The notes under the pieces are model-generated. The model saw only the letters and a list, made by a program, of their open reading frames with translations. It searched no databases and was not told the DNA's origin. The translations under genes and the position numbers were made by a program. DNA of 64,000 nucleotides, taken from NCBI RefSeq assembly GCF_943734655.1, contig NC_071354.1, positions 227,286,397-227,350,396 of the forward strand, in the 5' to 3' direction. The DNA is from Sabethes cyaneus (taxonomy: Eukaryota; Arthropoda; Insecta; Diptera; Culicidae). Shown piece by piece: positions 59,025-64,000 of this stretch (the stretch's first letter is position 1; each line of letters opens with the position of its first letter).

Positions 59025-60189
59025 AGTCAAGGGTGCCCCACATCAAATTGCACCACGGAAGAAATTCTGTAAAAAATTACCCATTGGGTATTTTCTCTTA
59101 AAAATTTCGGTAGAAGTAGTTTAGTGTGAATTGTTATTGGGACATCGGAAAACAATTCAGAATCGTGCGCTCAACTATGAGTCGTGTGGTTAAACGTTAC
59201 TACGAAAATCCTAGCATCGAACGAAAGGAGAAATGCGGTTAGAATGGATGTTCTATTAATGATCAGAGGAGTGATAGAGGATCCCAAGCGTGCCGTGAAA
59301 GCGTTTAAGCGGAATCCCAATGCTTCGGTCAAGGATGTGGCCAAAAAGATGTATCTGTGCCAGTCTTTCAGAGAGCCAAGGAAAGGGAGGGACGTACAAA
59401 GTGCAGAAGGCTCCAAATCGTGACGAATGGCAAAATACAGTGGGAAAGTCACGTGCCCGGAAACTGTACACCCAGATGCTGACGAAACCTCATTGTCTCA
59501 TTCATCATGGATCAAGAGACGTTAAGGCGGACTTCCAGCAGCTTCCAGGCCTACTGTTATTCACCATCCAGCACAAGTTTGACGTTCCGGAGGAAGTAAG
59601 GAAGCAGAAACTTTCACAGTTTGCCAAGAATACATGATTTGGCAAGCGACCTGCTCATGTGGCAAATGGAGTGCGCCGTTCGTGACTACCGGGACTGTAA
59701 ACGGGCAGATCCATCTCAAGGAGTGTCTACAGAAGCGTCTGCTTACTCTGTTGAAGCAACAAGAGGGCCCTACGATCTTTTGGCTTGATCTAGCTTCGTG
59801 CAACTATTCAAAAGATGCCCTGGAGTGGTACGAAGCCAACGGGGTTACTCTCATACTCAAGGACATGAATCCCCCCAACGCACCGGAACTAAGGCCCATA
59901 GAAAATTACTGAGCTATTATGAAGCAGGCACTACGGAAGCATCCCAAGGAGGTCTAAGCTGAAGAAGACATGAAGAAAAAGTTGCAGCCCGATGTTGTAC
60001 AAAATCTTATGAGTGGAGTTAAGCGTGAGATGCGAGCATACAGTTATGACGTTGAAGTTTAATGAAATAAATATGCCAAAAGCTTACTAATGGGTTATAT
60101 TTTGTTGTCTGCAAGTTTGAAAAGGATCAGTCAACTAAGTAATTATCTACAGCGTTTTTTCCTTGGTGCAATTTAATGTGGAATTATAA
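59025..60189 (+). mobile_element. IS630-Tc1-mariner element, DD37E (ITmD37E-like), nearly full length
   Basis: Length about 1.16 kb. Ends: CCACATCAAATTGCACCACG on the left against CCACATTAAATTGCACCAAG read inward from the right. It inserted next to TA within a SINE. The other SINE copy (about 34450-34490) serves as the empty site. The transposase lies between the repeats on the plus strand. Confidence 0.85.
59175..60062 (+). pseudogene. ITmD37E-type transposase, frameshifted
   Basis: Parts: RAVKAFKRNPNASVKDVAKK (HTH region, about 59300), YKVQKAPNRDEWQNTVGKSR (about 59396), a KADFQQLPG stretch, MIWQATCSCGKWSAPFVTTG (59634-59693), FWLDLASCNYSKDALEWYEA and MNPPNAPELRPIENY (59780-59910). The catalytic D of LDLASC and E of PIENY are separated by 37 residues, giving DD37E. 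The expected first acid block (MDDET) reads MDQET in a shifted frame. Frameshifts lie near 59370, 59510 and 59635. Stops are TGA for the W after IENY and TAA at about 59956. The native end is TAA at 60060-60062. Cut-and-paste activity is lost. Confidence 0.85.
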
Positions 60190-60329
60190 CGGGGGACACG
60201 AGAATAAACCCGTGCTAAAGTCACTTGACATCGAATGGACTGATTTTACTAAGATTTGAACTCACGACCACTCGCTTATCCGAACAGACCTGGTAACCTT
60301 TCGGCTTCACCAAGTTTTTCTTGGGTTGT

Positions 60330-60720
60330 TGTCGAGGATTATTTTCTCCAGACCCCCGTTCGATGTCTCGTGCTCAGTCAATGGCAAACGGCTGATCACG
60401 ATATGGACGATGGATCGGATGGTTCTGCACTCAACCACACCGCAGGTGGCCCCTCGGGTCTTGCGGTGAACAAGAAGATATACATCAAGAAGTATTACGC
60501 GAAGGAGGATGTCTTTTAAAACCGGACCTGTCCTCAGCGCATTATACCAAGAGATGGACTGGAGGAGATGGACCGGCTGAAATTAAACGCTGCATCGAAG
60601 ACCGCTAATCCTCCCAGCGTCTCTCAGCTGCGACCGATAGAAAATTTTTGGGCCTCAAACGGAGGATAGAAATTTTTGTCCGTCATTCAACAACTTCCAT
60701 CCAAAGACAACAAGGGGGCC
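60330..60720 (+). pseudogene. Second DD37E mariner transposase fragment
   Basis: Broken frames read NKKIYIKKYYAKEDVF (about 60469-60516), then, after shifts, ANPPSVSQLRPIENFWASNG (about 60608-60665). NPPxxxQLRPIENFWA is the terminal catalytic block of the same superfamily as the 59-kb element. It is more decayed, has different text, and is a separate insertion. No terminal repeats were found. Confidence 0.65.
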
Positions 60721-60869
60721 TTAGTTCTCCGTGACCATTACCCATGTTTAGTGACCATAGAGGACTTCTGATCTTGTCAGTGTTTTGTGGACACATCTTA
60801 CTGAATTTCTCTACTGCTGGCTTGGCACACTCATTTTGCTTCGATTTTGCTCATTTAACTGTACAGCCT

Positions 60870-62705
60870 CCGCTAAAAGGAGAAAAATGAGCTTGGAAAA
60901 ACTATCTAAGCATTGCACAATGGGCAAAAACGAGCTCGTAATCCCAAGAATTAGAACCCGCTGGTTTGGAATATTACAAGATACCTATTCTTATGTAAAA
61001 AAAATGCAGCAAAATCGATTGGTGATGGTTTCATCCTGCGCAGACTTTCTGAAGTGGTCCATTTTGCCCTATTTTTGCCAAAAATCATGTTAAATGCTAA
61101 CCAAACAGTATAAAAACTTATTTGCCGCCTACGAAACGAACTCAAATAGCTTCCAAATGTTGTCAAAACATCAAAAGAATCAAATCCCAAATAAATAATT
61201 CCAAATAAACTTGAATAGTACCAATCTACTCGAAAGACATCAGGAGAATTGATTGTCATCGATTTAGTACCGTGATGAATTGACAATTGGTTCGTTTTGC
61301 CTGATTCTCTCCTAGATCTACAAAAACACGTTCATTTTCTATTGCGTAAAAAATCATAATTTTTCAACGATGGTGTCTTTGGAGAAGTTTATCAATAAAA
61401 TACAGCGCATCTATTCCAACTATCAAGGTGATCATATATTCATCTATCAGGGAGATACCAACTTTTGTTTTTTTGAATACGTCTAAAAAAATTTTTTTCT
61501 TCACAAAAATTTTAGAACACACTTAAATGAGCAACTTTGCTGAATATAGTAACTATCTATCTTTTGTTGGTTGCGAGCTATAATGATTTATTTAAAAAGT
61601 ACACTTAAAAATCAATTCTGCACAATAACTCCGCATCCAATAATTTATTGCTTTCAACTGTTCTCCAAAGTTATTCAGTATGATAAAATACACATTTTTT
61701 GAGAAAACTGTTTTTACCTTTGAGTTAGTTTTATTCGCTTTAATTATATGTTAGCTATGTATTTGGGGTGAATTGGGCAAAATGGACTATTCTTGCATTT
61801 CTCACAGTACGGAATGGATGGAATTGAATTCTTCTGATGTTTTGACAAAATTTGGAAGCTATTTGAGTTCGTTTCACGGGCGGAAAATAAGTTTTTATAC
61901 TGTTTAATTAGCTTTTATCACGATTTTTGGGGAAAATAGGGCAAAATAAACCACTCCCCGAAGTCTGCGGAGGATGAAACCATCACCAATCGATTTCCTG
62001 CATTTTTTACATAAGAATAGCTATCTTGTAATATTCCAAATTAGCGGCTTCTAATTCTTGGGATTACGAACTCGTTTTTGCCCATTGTGCATTGTCACGA
62101 AGGAAAATTTGGTCAAGTATCGTCGAGCGCGGAATGAGTTGACCACGATCCTGAGGAGGCAAAAGCGTCAGAAGAACTCTTTCGGACTAATGACACGCGA
62201 AGTTCTATGAGAAGGTGAACCAATCTCGTAAACGAGACACACCGAAGCCGGATATGTGTAGGAATGATTAAGGAAACCTGGTCACAAACGTGCGGGAAGT
62301 GGTCGACAGATGGTAGCAGTTCTTCGGTGGGTATCTCAAATGGGATGTGACAGAAGATGGAACGGAAGCTAACCTAGGAATGCCTACAAACGATAACATC
62401 GTCTCGATTTGGAAGCGATCCGGCGAGAAACTGGTCAGCTGAAGAATAATAGAGCCGCTGGAAACGACCGACCTCCACCAAAAGGCCAATAACCGCTTCT
62501 CTGGATAATTTTTAGGCTTTGGGAGGAGGAGAAACACGGAATGTATGGAAGGTATGATTTTTCCCATCTACAAAGAGCGATTGGCTCGACTGCTGTAATT
62601 ACCGCGGCCTTACGTTTAACGCCACCTTTAAAGTGCTCTCCCAAATTTTGTTAAACCGTCTACCCTCAATAGAAATTTCATGGGACAGCTATAAACGGGG
62701 TTTAT
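60870..62705 (+). mobile_element. RTE-clade fragment interrupted by a long-TIR element
   Basis: 60870-60918 reads AKRRKMSLEKLSKH, equivalent to EEKKNAWKNYLSIA of copy 1. After a 1.18-kb insertion it resumes at 62097 with RNFGQVSSSAE-like broken text matching ENLAKYRRARNQLTTILRRK, then KFYEKVNQTRKG-like text and VREVVDRW-QFFGGYLKWD, down to a CCNYRGLTFNATFKVLSQIL segment at about 62590-62650. The frame breaks repeatedly. This piece covers the linker between endonuclease and RT. Confidence 0.75.
60919..62096. mobile_element. 1.18-kb element with about 270-bp terminal inverted repeats
   Basis: The left end CACAATGGGCAAAAACGAGC and right end (read inward) CACAATGGGCAAAAACGAGT continue as near-identical arms: 60919-61188 and 61826-62096, about 88-90 percent by eye. 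CATTG flanks both sides, so a 5-bp duplication is likely, though the terminal bases make 3-5 bp possible. Frames across the arms (for example 60951-61286) are not coding. There is no transposase. It interrupts RTE sequence, so it is younger than that RTE. Confidence 0.87.
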
Positions 62706-63112
62706 CCCTTTAAGCCCGAGCCCTCACAATTGTGTGGGTGAGACATGACTACTTTTAAATTTTTTTCCTTTCTAAACGTCGTACTTTTACATATATGGCG
62801 CCAATCTCTTGTGTAAACATCGTAACTCGTAAAAAAAATAGAAAATAGCTGAAAAGAAGTTTTCTTATGTGTTTGGATTAATTATTGTCTTGTCTTCAAA
62901 ATCTTGTGCAAACAGCAAAAAGTTTTATCTGTCGTATTTTCTTATTGGATCCGTATTCCGGAATTGCTTAGATAAAAAAATATTGGTAATAAGTATTTCT
63001 AATTGATGTAATTAAAAATTTACGCGAAATAACTTTTACAACTTACTTATGCACATTGTTTTTCATACCTACACAATTGTGTAGGTTCGGCCTTATTGCA
63101 TACCTACTTTAA
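62705..63112. mobile_element. Possible MITE with CACAATTGTGT palindromic ends
   Basis: AAGCCCGAGCCCTCACAATT at about 62712 and, read inward from the right, AAGGCCGAACCTACACAATT near 63096 are alignable and continue into GTGTRGGT. Each end therefore carries an internal CACAATTGTG palindrome. The interior is AT-rich without a frame. Target duplication unclear. Confidence 0.5.
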
Positions 63113-63776
63113 CCTTTACGTTCCCGCCGGGACTTCAAAAATTAGTGTACTTGCCGTTACACTTTTGGCTCTATCTTTACTATTTTTTGATCGATTTTTA
63201 TACAACTTGTCTTCAAAGAATCACCTTGGATTGACCTTCAATGAAAAAATATATTAGCAAATTTTGGATCCATTTTCCCAGAGATATTCCAGATCGCAGT
63301 GGGATTATTTTTTCACGTCATAAGTAATAGATGAAATAAAACGAAATCTGCTACTGCCATCTCATTTTGAGTCAGTAAGAATGAATACATTATACTGTAG
63401 AGCATTCGTTCATGCTCCACACTACGGAACCTCCGTTTAGAGTACTACCAGAAACTAAAACTGGTCATTTCTAAATTGTGAAATAATAAAAAAATGTGGC
63501 AAATGATGTATTCAACTACGGTATTTTCTAAGACAAATCCTTGGATCAACATTTGAATGTTTTAAGCCAATCTGGACGTTCCGGTATATCTGTTGTATTA
63601 AGATTAGTAAAAACTTAACTTGCAAAAAGTTGCGCGTATTTCCATAGCTACGTAGCGACCGTTCCGCTGCTTCAGAAGCGATGATCTCGCTCTAAACTAA
63701 ACGGGGTCAACTCTATTCAATTCTTTGGACTTCTTTACACAAAATAATTAGATTTTTCATGTCTTGTTTTTTCAAA
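63113..63776. other. Non-coding spacer
   Basis: AT-rich; no gene recognised. Confidence 0.4.
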
Positions 63777-63984
63777 ACCTGGCTTGGTATAGTCCAAAAA
63801 GGGTAAAAAATGTTAAAAATAGGGGAAAATGAGCAAAATGGGGCACTTCCCGATGACAAACAGGAAAGCGGTGGGCACCATGCGATTCTCCGGAAAATTT
63901 TACATAAGATCACCTACATTTTATCAGTCTGCAGGCCATATCTTAATTGTATCCGTTTTTTCGGCTCGTTTTTGCCCATAGTGC
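63777..63984. mobile_element. Right-end piece of a relative of the long-TIR element
   Basis: GGCTCGTTTTTGCCCATAGT (about 63961) matches the terminus ACTCGTTTTTGCCCATTGT of the 60.9-62.1 kb element. AGGGGAAAATGAGCAAAATG and TTTACATAAGA match inner parts. It is more diverged. Its left arm was not found. Confidence 0.6.
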
Positions 63985-64000
63985 AATGGTATAAGATAAG

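Larger units (their letters stand above)
58735..60315 (-). mobile_element. tRNA-derived SINE, family 2, second copy (interrupted)
   Basis: Segments 58735-59024 and 60190-60315 together match the 475-bp SINE at 34145-34619. The minus-strand head shows AGGTTACCAGGTCTG and GTGAGTTCAAATCTTAGTAA (a decayed B box), and the body shows GTACTGGTCAGAGG and CGGGTATAGCAAAGAG. A DD37E transposon splits the body. This copy is more diverged than the 34-kb one. Confidence 0.75.

Noticed and set aside
60951..61286. 111-codon minus-strand frame in the long-TIR element
   Set aside because: It covers an inverted-repeat arm; the partner arm does not keep it open, and no transposase motif is present.

Overview
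The window reads as repeat-dense, non-coding DNA from an insect, most likely a mosquito. The evidence is the co-occurrence of RTE-type non-LTR retrotransposons with (TAAG)n or (GAA)n tails, DD37E and DD37D IS630-Tc1-mariner elements, tRNA-derived SINEs, a Penelope remnant, TA-target inverted-repeat elements, a Mutator-like element and long purine/pyrimidine satellites. This combination is familiar from culicine genomes, but the species is an inference. I found no intact host gene, rRNA, tRNA gene, CRISPR array or bacterial operon. Every long protein-like reading frame I recognise belongs to a mobile element or to a decayed multicopy family, and nearly all carry stops or frameshifts.

Layout: 1-3.2 kb, anonymous single-copy DNA; 3.24 kb, Penelope RT scrap; 3.7-8.1 kb, the best RTE copy (endonuclease plus RT, two nonsense codons and a 7-bp duplication), split near its 3' end by a 1.1-kb Mutator-like element whose ends are arrays of a 14-15 bp motif; 8.1-9.8 kb, an inverted old RTE holding a 557-bp TA-target MITE; 11.8-18.2 kb, tandem repeats, a purine satellite, a 125-bp (AC)n and a pyrimidine satellite; 21-26 kb, SINE, non-LTR tail, DD37E mariner, RTE and a second purine satellite; 26.7-30.5 kb, anonymous promoter-like DNA; 30.5-36 kb, DD37D mariner, MITE, several RTE pieces, a 390-bp RTE-derived mini-element with 8-bp target duplication, and a Jockey-like RT split by a 475-bp SINE with a perfect 10-bp target duplication; 36.6-38.3 kb, inverted RTE; 41.4-44 kb, minisatellites around a frameshifted DUF4780-type pseudogene; 44.2-47.5 kb, a second copy of the RTE family, with a MITE inside and flanked by inverted-repeat arms; 49.6-54.9 kb, inverted RTEs, a Ty3/Gypsy scrap and minisatellites; 58.7-62.7 kb, SINE interrupted by a DD37E element, and RTE interrupted by a long-TIR element; 62.7-64 kb, further inverted-repeat elements.

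The biology here is transposon stratigraphy. Several insertions can be dated relative to each other because a paralogous empty site lies in the same window or because target-site duplications survive. The most distinctive items are the Mutator-like element with iterated ends, the RTE-derived mini-element, and the recurring purine-tract satellite bordered by a second diverged repeat. Long single-copy stretches (13.3-15.5, 18.2-21, 26.7-30.2, 38.3-41.4, 47.5-49.6, 55-58.7 kb) could be introns or regulatory DNA of a gene outside or spanning the window, but the sequence alone does not show it.
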